This document shows, piece by piece, positions 35,786-47,834 of a stretch of 64,000 nucleotides of DNA (position 1 is its first letter; each line of letters starts with the position of its first letter). Below the pieces are notes generated by a model that did no database searches, had not been told where the DNA came from, and saw only the letters and a program-made list of their open reading frames with translations. Source of the DNA: Neofusicoccum parvum (taxonomy: Eukaryota > Ascomycota > Dothideomycetes > Botryosphaeriales > Botryosphaeriaceae); the NCBI GenBank assembly GCA_020912385.1, contig CP087210.1, positions 1,612,001-1,676,000 on the forward strand, given 5' to 3'. The position numbers and the translations under genes are program-made.

Positions 35786-38700
35786 GATTGCGGAGAAGGA
35801 GACGAGACGAGATTGAGTTGACGGTGGAAAGCCATTGCCCTTGCGGAGACGTGGACATGAATAAATAGGTCGGCCACGGCGAAGCGTCGTTACGTGTCTA
35901 TCTCGCCGCCGCCGCCGAAGCCCTCTTCCGGCAGCCTATCAGGCATTCTGGAGAGCATAAGGGGTCCGGGCCGGCAGTTGCGGAGGCGGAGACGGAGGCG
36001 GACCGTGTTAGGTACGTGAAGCTGCTCTGCGGACGGCCTCGGTTTGGGCTGAGGGGTCTTATCAGGCTCCGCCGGGATGGCAGGCGTGCGGTGGCGGGCG
36101 CGAGTCATGTTTACTCCGCAGCTGGCAGATAAGCGGGGTCGGATGCTGATCTGGAGATACGCAGGGACCCGATGCACCTGCAGCTCGCTCGCGCTCAGTC
36201 TCTCCGAGCTGGCCCGGATCGATAGGAAGCCGCGGTTCCGTTTTCTCTGACAGTACGCGCGGTTTTGTTCTCCTCGACCCCTGACGGCCTTGCTGCGGCG
36301 CGAGCACGGATCAGAGCTGAGCTGCTGGACGTCGGCGCTGGTCAACTTGCCTGATTCGGAAGTCCTGCAAGCAATGCAGACCTTCTTGGGTAGTGGAAGC
36401 ATACCTCCGGCTGGGCAAGCACACGGTGCAGTAGGAAAGAAGCAAGCCGCACCTAGATGAACGCGTCACACGTCGCCACGCTTTCCAAACCCACCGCGAG
36501 GACGATTCCGGCCCATGTTCTGTCGAGCGCGCACGAAAAATTTGCAGGCAACCGAAGGGCTAGACCCGTCAAATAGACCTGTTGCCTGTAGGATCTAGGT
36601 GTATACCAATTGGCACCTCTTAGCATGACACATACTCTGCTCAAGCATCCAATTAAATCCATTTGAACCCGGGGATGCATTCATGCAATGCTTCTGACGC
36701 AAGGTGCTCGTCATTGTGAGAACGCGTTTGAAAATCCTTTGCCAACTTCGCATATTTGATCTTGCATGAACTGCGAATTAGTTTCTAGGCGACCCAGAGG
36801 AAGATTGGACAAGCCTGAGAGAGGCCATTGTCTCGTCGCATGTATGCTGAGGAACTACTAGCACATTTTAGCTACTCCTGCTTGCCACGGTATTGGGCCA
36901 TCACACCGTCGTAGCAATGTTGCATATCAACCAAGATTTGCACACCGACGAGACTGACAGGCTGCAAGGCGTGATAATTGCCGTCCACCAGCTGTCAACC
37001 GAGCAATAGGATCCCGAATCAAGGGATGAGATGTTTGGACAAGTTCCGAAGGTCTGGGCCGGAGAACATCTTGACAGTGCCAAGTAACGCCGCACGTGCA
37101 TTTGTCACCATGCCCGCCTGTTTGGAGACAATCCTTGAGGAGTGGGATCCAGGTAATCTTCCAGCAGGGCGAACGTGGGCGCTAGCGGTGGAGACGTGTG
37201 ACAGAGGTAGTCAAACGTCCGTTGACCCATGAGCTTCCATCCAGGAGGAATCTACCGGAGAATCGCAAAAGAACGAGCATGTCTATGGTTTATGGCGAGC
37301 CAGTCTTTGTAGTTTTGACTATTTCCCGGTTCCATCTGTCTTCTGGACAATCTTGGTGTCTGTAGCGTAAGCAATCAGGGTCCTGTGCGGTGCGGGGGGA
37401 GCCAATAAGATATGCGGTGATAGTGGTTGTGGCGGGTTGACTTCGATGTTGTAACTCGAAGCGTTGATTTACCATTTGCTGTATTGGGCGGCCCTTTAGT
37501 TGATCGCGGTGCTAAACTACGATCGATGAAGAGGGGCGGGTGCTGGCGTTCAAGCTGAGAAAAGCAGGAGCCTCGGCAAAAAACAGACAGGTCGCCGCAC
37601 CAGAAGCTGAAAGGCCAGTGGCAGTTCGGCCAAAGAGCGAGTGCCGGACAATTAGGGGCAGTTGGAACTCGGTCCACTAAAAGCTCTTAATTTGGCGTGG
37701 TTCACTAAGCATCGGTCAGTGAAGATGATTGTACGCCAATGCTGGCTCGGTCCCAGGCGGGAACTTCCTTCCACTCCAATACCGCGTGAAAAGTTCTGCT
37801 ACAGGGAGCTTACCTGGGCCATCTCACGAAGCCACCTATCGGAACCTTTTCCAATCTTCCTCGCGGAGCCTATAGTAGCGCCGAACGGGAACCCCTGCTG
37901 AATCCTTCTCGCCCCACGCCTGCTCGAGAGAGCTGAGAATCAGTCCGAGCTGGCCTGCTCGACCCAGCAGCTCAGGCGAGAGGCGTGACTAGGGCAATGG
38001 ATAGCGAGTGGCACAGCTGTTAGCACACGCCTCGTAAGCACGGCGTTACCATTGAATCGGTTGTGACTGATCCGCCCGCTCAGAAAGTGCGTGTTTCTGC
38101 CCCTTCGCACTACAACAACAGAGCTCGAAAATGCTGCGTATTAGTATTCTTGGCTGCAGGCGGCGGTTAGACTGCATTATTTGAGATTTCAAATTGGTGC
38201 GTGTCGATCCTGCTGTCCTTGCAGCCTTGTGGAAAGGTGTGCCACGGTACGGAACAGCTGGTCAACGGGCCGTCGGCTCTGCACTTTCCCCGTTTTGACA
38301 AACTTTTTGCCAGAATGCTTGTTCGCATATCTCCGAGCCGATACCGATCACTCGGCCGCACATATCAAGTTGCTCCGAGCCCAGACGATTTCGAGTGCGG
38401 GACCGCACGCCAAGCTCTGTGGGGACGATGGTCTTCAGGTATTGTTGGCCGAGCGTACTCGGAAGCGAGAGCCTGATGGTGGCTGCTGCTAGGAGCATGT
38501 ACGAGTGTCCGAAGCGAGGGAGCGGCTGGAACCCACGATCTGGATGGATATGGCGTCTTCAAACGTTGGAGACGCAGATCAGGGATCGTTGCTGACGCCA
38601 GCCTCCAACGCCTTTGGCGTATGATGCTCTCAATGTTCCCCGCCCGGTCCGTTTGTGGGTTCCCTGGGCGTTGCTTTCCCTTCGGAGCACCGTGCCACAA

Positions 38701-38931
38701 TTCCGCGGTTTGCCATGATCCCTCGGGGCGTCAACAGTATTGGCCACACTCTGCCAGCGGACCGCTTGCGTACATATACTTACAGCCTCAGCGTATCAGC
38801 CGACCACAGATTTCTTTGGGCACCCAATAACCACGGTCAATCTGACCTCCCTCCCAAGTCACGATCTTGCTCTACACAGTCAAGGCCAGGTACCAACCTT
38901 CGTGTTCCCGGAGCTTCAAGTATTACCCGCC
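35786..38931. other. Gene-poor stretch, 3.1 kb
   Basis: The first 300 bp are promoter sequence for tryptophan synthase, with a CCGCCGCCG run near 35,905. The rest is moderately AT-rich with only short frames lacking domains. A weak palindromic patch at 36,645-36,700 resembles the MITE-like arms but is too diverged to call. Confidence 0.5.
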
Positions 38932-39809
38932 ATGATGCTCGTCCACTCTGGTCAGTGTAGACCCTTGGTAGTTCATTGGCCGTAGCTAACGTAGCGAATA
39001 GTAGATCGCATGCCACCACAGCAGCAAACCGAATCAGAAGCTCTGCCATTCCGGACCAAAATGAGAAGACCCTCTGTGCCAGTAAACTCGGCTTGCAACC
39101 ATTGCCGGAGACTTCATGCCCGCTGCGAAGACCAGAGACCATGCAGACGCTGCATTGCGTCTGGCCGAGGAGTAGGTTGTCCCAGGAGAATTGAAGCAGA
39201 GTGTGAGCTTATTCGTTCCTCCGCTATAGATGGATTGTTTCGACCCGGAACATAAGAAAAGAGGGAGGCCGAGGATCTATGATGTAAACATCAACAAACC
39301 TACGTAAGCCGTGTTCTAGGGAATGTTGTTGAGAGATGCTGACGGCAAGTAGATTCGAGATTGCTCCAAAGAGTGATCCCAGGAACGCTCCCACACAGCA
39401 GCCGCAGTATGCAAGCTATCCACCACAGCACCCACCTTCAAGATTCGACAAGCCGATGCTCCTTCCGGTACCCTTGAGGAGGGACTCGATGTCCCAATCG
39501 CATCGACGGGATTCCTCTGCTCAATTCTTGAGGAGAGACTCATTTTCTTCACAATTTATGAGAAGGGATTCGTCTTCATCGCAGGCATCATCGAACAACA
39601 CGTCTTGTGCCCGACCGTCAATGCTCCCCGGCGCAGGGACGCCACCGGATACTCCTTCCTTTCCGGTATGGAGGAATCCATTTGCTTCCGACGGCAACAA
39701 ATGGATATTTCCAGAGGCATCTTCCCGTGAAGGGGAGGGAAGGTTGCTTGCTCCTCCACCAGACGCGAAGAAAGGGCGCTGCCTGTCGATCGACGAGCTG
39801 CTTTCGTGA
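38932..39809 (+). CDS. Small Zn2Cys6 DNA-binding protein with basic RGRPR motif and RRDS repeats
   Basis: Proposed exons 38932-38950, 39002-39171, 39230-39303 and 39350-39809; 240 residues. The zinc cluster reads SACNHCRRLHARCEDQRPC then RRC and IASGRGMDC (spacing C-x2-C-x6-C-x5-C-x2-C-x8-C, with Cys38 to Cys66), followed at once by DPEHKKRGRPR, an AT-hook-like basic stretch. The sixth cysteine is supplied only after removing the 58-bp intron. The C-terminal half has four RRDS units at 8-10 residue intervals and ends GRCLSIDELLS. There is no fungal-specific regulatory domain. The first exon rests on an intron with GCTAAC branch and consistent phase; an alternative start is the in-frame ATG at 39010, giving 231 residues. 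The target is unknown. Confidence 0.72.
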
Positions 39810-40948
39810 CGACGTCCGCACGGTCTTTTGCTCCGATGGGTGTTTTGGTCGAAATTGGGCTCGCTCTCAACCCTGAGTGCGCCGAAAAAGCTGTCGATAT
39901 CATGCTCTGTACATGGCCGCGGTCGTAGGCAGCCAGGATGTTGGTTTCCACCTCTTACGAAGACATAGGTACGCGGGACGAAAGGTCGGGCGTCTGGCAA
40001 TAGTTTAATAGTAATAGCAGTCCCTACCCAATTAATGTATTTCCTTTTTTGGCAATCCGTAATTTGGCATTGGTGGCATGGCTTCAGGGACGTAGCGCAA
40101 AATCTTGTCGGATGCGGGGAAGAAATTGCGGGGAAGCGTCGGATGATAGGCAAATAAAGTTCTGCCATGTGGAGGCAGTTAATGTTCGACACGATCTTGT
40201 TCCAGCCGTGCGAGTGCTCGACACCAGGTCAGAAACAGGCAGTGTGGTTGGGATCGTCGCCGAGTCAAGGCGACGGGAAAATAGGCGAGTGAGGTGGCAC
40301 AACACACGAGAATTTCTCCAGAATGCGACAAGACGAATCCAGCGAAGGCAGCCGACTCACAGACCAGCATCCGATGAGACCATGGCGTCGGGTGTGGGAC
40401 GAGCGCTAAGGTGACGCAACCAACAATCCGAGGGGAGACGGGGCCTGGTGGCTGTCTGCGGTCGGAGCTGGGCGGCGAATGCGTCGATGTCGTGCACGAA
40501 TGTCGCCGTTTCCGATCGGCGCCCGGCGCTGCACATCAGCCGCTCTCTCGTGGGCAGCGCGCCGGTTGCCAGTCTGCCGATCTTGCCGACGGCCGGCAGG
40601 CTTGCAAAGTGAGAGCGAGGGAGAGGGAGAGAAGCCGCGGCGGCCGCGGAAGTGCAGGCGCCGTCTCCGCATCGCGCTAAGTAAGCCCGGCCGCAGCACC
40701 CAAGCCCATCCTCGTCCCCGTCGGCATCTTCACCACCCCACGACGGCCTCGGATGCTCGCGACGGCAGTCTCGACAGACTAAACAGTGCGCAACGCCGGT
40801 GCCACGACTCGCCCTCACCCGACACGAGTCCTGATGGCCCACGTCGTCTCGTGCGAGGCCCTGGCCGTGCCCCACTAACGGCGGGGGCAAACGGCCTTAT
40901 AAGACCCGCCCAGGATGCCGGCCCTGCGGTCCTGCGAGAACAAGAACA
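39810..40948. other. Intergenic, nothing recognisable
   Basis: 1.1 kb between the zinc-cluster gene and the alpha/beta hydrolase gene. GC-rich frames near 40,360-41,200 on both strands overlap the hydrolase and lack domains. Confidence 0.5.
40898..40903 (+). promoter_or_regulatory. TATA-like element of the alpha/beta hydrolase gene
   Basis: TTATAA lies about 50 bp upstream of the ATG at 40949 within otherwise GC-rich sequence. Confidence 0.45.
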
Positions 40949-41804
40949 ATGGCAGACTCGAAGCCCACCGTCCTGCTCGTGCCCGGCGCCTGGCAGCCGT
41001 CCGATGCCTTCGACCCTCTGCGCCGTCTCCTCGCGCAGAAGGGCTACGAGTCCGTGGCTGTCGACCATCCGTCCGTCGGCGGCGAGCCAGCCGACCAGAC
41101 CCTCGACACCGATGTTGCGTCCCTGAGGAAGACCCTGGCTCAGCTGGTCGACGAGCAAGGCAAGGACGTCGTTGTGCTCCTCCACTCCTACGGTAGGCCG
41201 TCTCACATGCGAAATCGCCGGCCCACCACTCACGGTGATTAGGCGGAGTTGTCGGATCTTGCGCTAGCGAGGGCTTCGGAGCAAAGCAGCGCGCGAAAGA
41301 GGGAAAGAAGGGCGGGATCCTGGAGATCGTCTATCTCTCGGCATTCGCGCTCCCCAAGGGCAAGAGCTTGGTCGAGATGCTTGGCGGTCAGCCCTTGCCA
41401 TGGATGAAGTTCGAGGTGTGTTGCCATCTCCTGCAGCTAGCGAATACGGTTCCTCATTCCCACAGGGCTCCAAGGTTACCGTCGAACTGCCTGCATCCAC
41501 TGGCTTCCCTGATCTTTCTCCGTCGGAACAAGAGAAATGGAACGCTCGCCTCACCCACACTGCTGCTGCCGTGTTTGCCGGTCCCTCAACCTACGAACCG
41601 TGGCACGACATCCCCTGCATGTACTTCATCTGCGATGGCGACACTATTCTCATCCCGCCCATCCAGGAGGCAATGGCCCAGTCCATCGGGGGTACCATCC
41701 GGAGGAACACGGGCGCTCACTCTGCTTTCCTCTCGGTGCCCGACCAGGTCTTGGAGGGAATTGAGGCCGCTGCGACGGAGGGTCGGGAAAAGAGTAAGAT
41801 TTGA
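40949..41804 (+). CDS. Alpha/beta hydrolase (AB hydrolase 6 type)
   Basis: Exons 40949-41192, 41243-41415 and 41466-41804; 251 residues. Motifs: PTVLLVPGAWQPSDAFDPL (first strand and oxyanion region), VDHPSVGG, nucleophile elbow VVLLHSYGGVVG (Ser formed at the exon 1/2 boundary), acid region MYFICDGDTI and histidine GAHSAF. Fungal relatives with the same layout include esterases and salicylate-type hydrolases; the substrate is unknown. No signal peptide, so it is cytosolic. Its end lies 132 bp from the end of the convergently transcribed FAD monooxygenase gene, suggesting but not proving a shared pathway. Confidence 0.87.
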
Positions 41805-41936
41805 ACATACCCCAGCGAGTACAGATGCTGAACATGTCATTGTACCGCTCTGTGTTGAAATGCTATCTGCTTCAAAGAACCAATCAAATCCATTCGATCT
41901 ACTGGCGTCCATCTCAACGTCCGAAGACCACTTAGT

Positions 41937-43172
41937 TCACTGTACATAGCCCGGGAGCAAGGCCGCATCGGTGGCTATGCTTGGAGGCTTTCCTGCCTTC
42001 ATTGCCTTGACATGCGGGTGTCTCATTGGGAGTGTGTCCGTATCCGGATCTTGCATGGACCAGAAGCAGTCCCGCGAAATAGGGTCAGTGACTTCGAGGA
42101 ACATTTTGCGCCGCGCCTCGGCCCAAGCATCCAGAAGGCTGTCCGGAGCTCCGCGCTGCAAGTGCGAAACCAAGACATCCGCCAGGCTACTCGCGTCGAA
42201 AACACCCGATGCCATACCCCAGCCAGCGTACGGATTCGTCACTGCGCCTGGCGTCAGCTTACTCATGTCGAATGATCAGGAATTGGCCGACTTACAATGT
42301 GCAGCGTCTCCAGCGAGGAAAACGCGACCCTTGCGGAAAGTCGTGGCACATAGCTGCTGTGCCTTGTAGGGTGCCAATCGCTGGACCTTGTACTGGAGGG
42401 GCCTCGGACCTGGCAGCATAGCCTCGAACTTTTTCGGAGCCACGGCCTCGATGTCCTTCTGATCAAACCCGAGGGGAACACTGAACGACACACGCCACAG
42501 CCCGTCACTTGTGATCTGGCCGATCATACCGTAATTTTCTGTGTCAGCCATGAAATTGGCATGCTCGAAGCCTCCGTATTTGGCAAAGTCGTAGTAGACG
42601 TCGGAAGCGACGAGCTGACACGGCAGGGTCTCTCCTTCGAAGGCAATTCCAGTCGATTTCCGCACCGTACTTTTCCCTCCGTCCGCGCCCACAAGGATGG
42701 AGGCCTCAAAAGCTTTCTCGGACCCATCTGCTGTCCTTGCAGTGGCCTTGATGTTGTCGTTTGAAGAGTCGTCCAAGGACTGCAGAGCATGCCCCATCAG
42801 GACGGTCGCATTGTCGAATTTTTTCAGATGCTCGGAAATGATTCTGGTGAGCCTTCCTTGGGGCATAATCAGCACTCCGGGCCTGGCAGGATTGTGTGGC
42901 GGCTCGAAAATGATGGATTTGTCCGAAGTCTTCCGGAAGGTGAGCCCGGTGTTGGCCAGTTCCCCAGCCTCCGCAACGAGGGTGTCAAAAATTCCCGCTT
43001 TCTTGAACTCTGGAAATGCTGCTGGCAAGTGCGCCATAGCCTTGGGCGCATCGTCCAACTCATCCTGAGCTTCGACAACGGTGACGTTGACGTTTGCCAG
43101 GGCGAGCCGTAGGGCGAGAATCAGCCCTACGGGACCAGCACCAACGATGAGAACGGTGGTTTTGATAGCCAT
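41937..43172 (-). CDS. FAD-dependent aromatic monooxygenase-like protein
   Basis: Exons 43172-42296 and 42247-41937 with a 48-bp intron; 395 residues. The N-terminal dinucleotide-binding motif is VLIVGAGPVGLILAL with acidic end VVEAQ. The DG motif is ILVGADGGKSTVRKSTGI, and the second FAD motif FLAGDAAHC is completed by splicing and followed by NPYAGWG. This is the layout of group A flavoprotein hydroxylases (salicylate hydroxylase, kynurenine monooxygenase and relatives). The start at 43172 is preceded by a favourable A-rich context; upstream in-frame codons are not ATG. The substrate is unknown. It could supply an anthranilate or salicylate hydroxylation step for the catabolic genes at 24-29 kb, but it is 13 kb away and that is speculation. 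Confidence 0.88.
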
Positions 43173-44515
43173 TTTGAAATGGTGATGGAATGGCGACCAG
43201 GCCACACTGCGCAACAGCGCCAACTTATGTCTCCGTTCAGCGAGGACAACCCCTGTGAGGTTCCTCTTTTTTTACCCTTGCACGACGTATCATCTTCCGT
43301 GATGTATCAGCCCGTCAGCCCGGAAGCTCGACAGCTCGCTGGGAATTGAGCGCTTACCGTGCTCGGCACATTGCGGGGGCTGCAAAACGGATGGCGCGGG
43401 GACCCGACAATCCGCCAACATTTCAGGCAAGCTTATTCTCGGACAACTCTCCACGGGGAACGGATCTGGAGCCTGGTTGCATATGCTGCGACGGCATTAT
43501 TTGGTGTTGCCTCTGGGACCTCGTTGTCTACCTGGTTGCTTACATCATCACCCCGTAGAAAGGGATGATGCTCGAGCCTGCACATGCGCTACACCGGGCA
43601 GCCTTGGCGATCCTTCCGATGAGGACGATACATGAAAATCAGCAGTGGCTGCATCCTGGTGTTGTGAGGCTTCCATCCCTTCGCGAGAGCCACGCAGCCC
43701 CATGGCGCCGGGTAGTTGGCGTTCGCGTGCTCGCGCAGGCAGCGGGGGTGGAGGGCCTCTGGCTCTTAGCTCTCAGGCCGGTTGACACCTCGCTAGCGGA
43801 TCCACATCCAGTTCCCCGAATCCGACCACCGGGTTCTCAATTCCCATGTGCACTTTCTCGACTGCGCCGCCGTCACTGCCACCATGGCGGGCCCGAACGG
43901 AGACCCCGCGGCGCGGGACGGTACCTCCCGGCTCTCGGCCACTGGCGGCCCAGCCACGTCGATTCTAGGACGTCTAAATCTCTACGCGAGCGCACGCGAA
44001 GGACGGTGGAGGCGGTGCGCGCTGGACGACGGTAGCTGGGGTCTAGGTGTTGTGGACCTGCGCCACAACGGGAGCCCTCGACTGGTACCATGCGGTTGAT
44101 CTACAGCCCGCATCCTGGCATTGCTCCGGGGCTGCTAGCGACGCCGCCGGTGCCAGACTTCGACGCTCTGGGTCCAGCTGCTCGTTCCTGGTACGAGCTC
44201 GCAGCATCTCACCAAGTTGGGAGGCAGCTAGGGCTATAGCAGTCTCGGCATTGTGCCTCGGCCTGTTCGAGACTGCTCTTGTTGTCTACCACGACGGATC
44301 GTCTTCTCAACTACTCGAGCATGCTAGGACATAACCAAACCACGCACTCTGAAAGCAATCGCACTTGGCATTGGCTGCAGCGCCCCTCTGGCGAAACAGT
44401 CGTTCATTCCGCCGCCTCTGTCCAGCCAAAGCAAGAGTAGACGTAGCCAATGCGCCTTCGCCCCCGAGGAACCCCCAATACATCTCAAAACTGCCAGCGA
44501 CCGGATGAAAGGACT
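43173..44515. other. Intergenic, 1.3 kb, nothing recognisable
   Basis: Promoter of the FAD monooxygenase on the left and the 3' end of the dehydrogenase fusion gene on the right. No domain-bearing frame was seen. Confidence 0.5.
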
Positions 44516-46640
44516 CTACAAAAGCGCGATACCCGAGAACGCACGCGCCTCATCCTCATACACCTTCGTCTTCCCACTACCATCCAAATTGCACCTGTAG
44601 ATCGCACCTCCCAAATCCGCCACGTAAACGTGCCCATTTGCAACATCCACCTTGAGCCCAATCGCCTCATGAAACTTTGTCGCCAGAATCCTATGTTTCA
44701 GCGGCCCTTTCGCCCCGTCCTCCACCACTGCTCTCCCTTCGCCATCAACCTTCACCACATTCAACGTGTTCCCAAACGGCAACTCACCCCTGTCCGTCCA
44801 GTACAGCCACCCGCCCTCCTCCCCATCCCCGCCCTCCACCCACTCCAAATCAATCGGCTCCGGCAACCCCTCCAGCACCACCTCCACCTCCCCCTTCCCC
44901 TCCCCATCCAAGCGCATCCCCATTATCCTCCCCCTCCCCCCCTTACTCGCCCCCTTCTGACTCCAAAACACCCTCCCCACCCGCCCCGCCACCGCCACGC
45001 CCACGCACCACCTCTCCTGCTCGCCCGCGTCCGCCTCCCAATCCCCAGTCCGCACCACCACCTCCTCCACGCCCTCGCCGTCGTACCCGCACCGCACTAC
45101 CGCCATGCCCTCCCGGTCGCACACGTACACCCGCCGCGCCGCCGCATCCAGGCACACCTGCTTGGGCGTGTGCAGCGCGCCCGACCCCGCCGCCACCACC
45201 GCCCGCACGTCCGCCAGCCCCGGCAGCGTGCCCGTGTACAGCGCGCCGTCGCGCGCGCCGAGCGTGCCCATCGCCGTGAAGAAGACGCGACCGGTGCAAG
45301 GGCAGACGGCCAGCCCGTCCGGGAGCGCGAGGCCGGTGAGGAGGGGGCGCGCGGCGGTGGCGGGAGGGCCGGGGGTGATGGTGAGGAGGGCGCCGTTGTT
45401 GAGGGGGCGGGTGGGCGAGGAGAAGCCGAGGTCGAGGGCGAGGATTTGGGGGGGTGGGTGAGGGGTTGGGGTGGTGGTGGTGGCGGGAGGGTAGAAGCCG
45501 CCGCGGGGGCTTTTGCAGCCGAGTTTGCCTTGGGCGATGTAGTGCTTGCGGAGGTAGTCGAGGTGGGTGGATGGGAGGTTGCGTTCTTTGATGTAGTGCT
45601 CTTCGATGAGGGCGATGGTGTCCAGGCCGGTGACTGGGAGGTGCGAAGGTGAGTGGATGCAATGCAGGTTTGAAGCGGTGGTACTCACGGTCCATGAGCT
45701 TGAATGGCGGATAGTGTCCGCTCAAGATGACGTCGGAGTATATGGCATCCAGCGTGGGCACATCGGCAACGTCTTCGGCAAGGATCGTCAGCAGCTCGCG
45801 CTTGACGGCTGCCCACAGTCTGTTGAAGATAAATCCCGTGGACTCCTTGCGGGCTACGTACGGCCTCAACCCCGCTTCCTGGAAGCGCTCCTCCAGGAAC
45901 GCGAAGATCTCTGGGGAGGTATGGCCATCCGTCATGAGTTCGGTGGCCATGATCTTGGGTGGCATGAAATAGTGAGTGTTCAGGATGCGCGTTTTGGTGG
46001 CGTCGCTGACTTTTTCGAGCATCTCGGAAGACTTGTAAGAGGAGGAATTGGTAGCGAAGATGCAGTCGGTGGGTGCGATGGCTTCAAGCTCAGCGAAAGT
46101 GTCGATCTTGAGCTGCAACTTCTCCGGTACGCATTCGAACACTATCCATGCGTTGTCCACTGCGGTCCGGAGGTCCTCAAAAGCATAGATCTTGCCGGGT
46201 GTTGTTTTTCTCGCAAGTTCCTGATATGCTGGTAGGTTTTCTTCGACGTACTGGAGGCCTTCTTCGCGCTGCTTTGCGTCAGGGTCTCGGATGTGAACGG
46301 TATATCCGGCGGCAGCCCAACAAGATGCTATTCATCTGTTAGATTGTGGTCGCTGTCTGTGAAGAAGTGTTCTGAGGCTGATCCAGTGGATCGAGACGGA
46401 AAACGTAGCCCGCACATGGCGAGCCGAAGCATTCATCCGGATGTCAGAGTGCTGCAAGCAAGGTGCAAACAAAATCCGGATGAATGCTTCAACTCTCCGT
46501 TTGCATACTCCCGGCTATTCTAATGCACCTTGAACCTGTCACGTACCGATGCGACGTCCCAGTACTCCAGCACCAAGTACAGCAACAGGCCGGCTTTCGT
46601 AGCCCTGAGGAGGGGTCCAACTAATAGCAAGTGATCCCAT
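44516..46640 (-). CDS. 3-hydroxyacyl-CoA dehydrogenase-like / beta-propeller fusion
   Basis: Exons 46640-46547, 46327-45689 and 45633-44516; 616 residues. The N-terminus carries an NAD-binding fold (VAVLGAGVLGRRIASCWAAAGY, with acidic HIRD ending strand 2, which favours NAD). Next come VFECVPEKLQLK and NTHYFMPPKIM, as in hydroxyacyl-CoA dehydrogenases, and a C-terminal dehydrogenase domain (STGFIFNRLWAAVKRELL, then TGLDTIALIEEHYI). From about residue 290 the protein continues as a six-bladed propeller of the SMP-30/YWTD type (LALPDGLAVCPCTGRVFFT, GWLYWTDRGELPFGNTLNVV, HVYVADLGGAIYRC). The first exon, with the GxGxxG motif, was found 218 bp upstream; its intron contains a MITE-like element. 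The substrate is unknown; the fusion may couple two steps of one oxidation. Confidence 0.88.
46420..46497. mobile_element. MITE-like inverted-repeat element, copy D, inside an intron
   Basis: The arms contain a perfect 17-bp inverted match, CGAAGCATTCATCCGGA on the left against (T)GAAGCATTCATCCGGA in the reverse-complemented right arm. The total length is 78 bp. It sits within intron 1 (46546-46328) of the dehydrogenase/propeller gene, which at about 219 bp is several times longer than most introns here. The internal AACAAAATCC is shared with copy E at 49.4 kb. Confidence 0.75.
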
Positions 46641-47834
46641 GGTTCGTGAAGGTCAGTAGCGGATGGTGGTATGAATATGCGGAGAGTCACAGAAGCTTGT
46701 TTCACAAAGGTTCCGCCCTCCAGGCTTAAGAAGCTGCTGCAATAACTACTAAAGGGGGGATTTATCACTGGGTTCCCTGGCATCACGGTGTGACGTCTCC
46801 AGAACACATACCTATGATGATTGACCGGGTTTCCAGAACAATTCGAAGCTCCGAGCAATCGGGCCACCAAGGTGACGAAGCTTGATGCCGAACGGTGTCT
46901 CGGCCGAACAGGTGGTATCTGCGCACCTCCGCTTTGATCGATCTTCGAGACAGGTGATCGGGGAATATTTCACCCCTTTCCCGCCAATCGGCTCGCCCAA
47001 TACTGCCCGAAAAGCTACATGCTGCGCGGAAACAGAACACAAATGCTTTGCATCTTCTCAGAGTAGTGGAACGCACTTCCCCGATTGCGTATGCCGGGTC
47101 AACGTACATCTCGGAGGCGCATGGAGAACGTTCGGACCTCACTTTCGGACCGATCATAGAGCTGACGCCGCCGGATCACAGAACGTTGTTGGACCAATGC
47201 TGATCATTTGGGGAAAATCATTGCGTGACCGGTGCCGTTTAAGCTCCGACAGGCTACTCGGTAAGCGGGAGTGGACGGAAAGAGAAATGCCACGGCTTGA
47301 CGATTATTTGGGAACCGAGGTACATTTCATGGAAAGAGAAGATTGACGGATACCGGGCCTTCATGAAGCTTAGCACGATAAGCATTGAGATCAGGAGGCT
47401 GAGTGACTTTGAGAATGATCCGATCGTATGGGAAAGATCACGGTAGGCACGGGCGACCAACGGATTACCATTTCCTACGGCCGAAGGCCAATGAAAGTCC
47501 ATCACGTCATATTTCTCCCTGGAAGTTGAATACACGAATTTCTGGTTAAGAGATACTTAGTGAGCGAAACCAACACTATGTCTTCTTCTAATTTCTTATA
47601 GGAGCATCTGGTGGTTCCGAAGCTATAGTCGCAGTGACTGGCAGCACAAGGACGCATCGATTTCCCACTTAGGAAATAATCATGCGGCGCTCGGTAGAAA
47701 AATTGAACATGGCGAAAAAGATCTGCAAGGGAATTCGTAGCTGGTGGCACAATGCCACGTGCGATACCGATCGAAAGGGGCCCGCTGATCTCTGAGATCC
47801 CCCGAGACGCGCTCGAAAAGCGCCAGCATCCCCG
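46641..47834. other. Intergenic, 1.2 kb, nothing recognisable
   Basis: Promoter of the dehydrogenase fusion gene and 3' side of the reductase gene. A 154-codon plus-strand frame at 46882-47346 shows no domain and is not called. Confidence 0.5.

Noticed and set aside
36645..36700. Possible ninth MITE-like element
   Set aside because: Only short AAGCAT / ATGCTT matches are present, the arms are too diverged and the length does not fit the 80-bp class.
40357..41233. Long frames antisense to the alpha/beta hydrolase
   Set aside because: They overlap a well-supported gene and contain only low-complexity sequence.
44943..46160. 405-codon reading of the dehydrogenase that runs on into a Pro/Arg/His-rich tail
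   Set aside because: It reads through intron 2 into the wrong frame of the propeller exon; splicing at 45689/45633 restores the propeller motifs.
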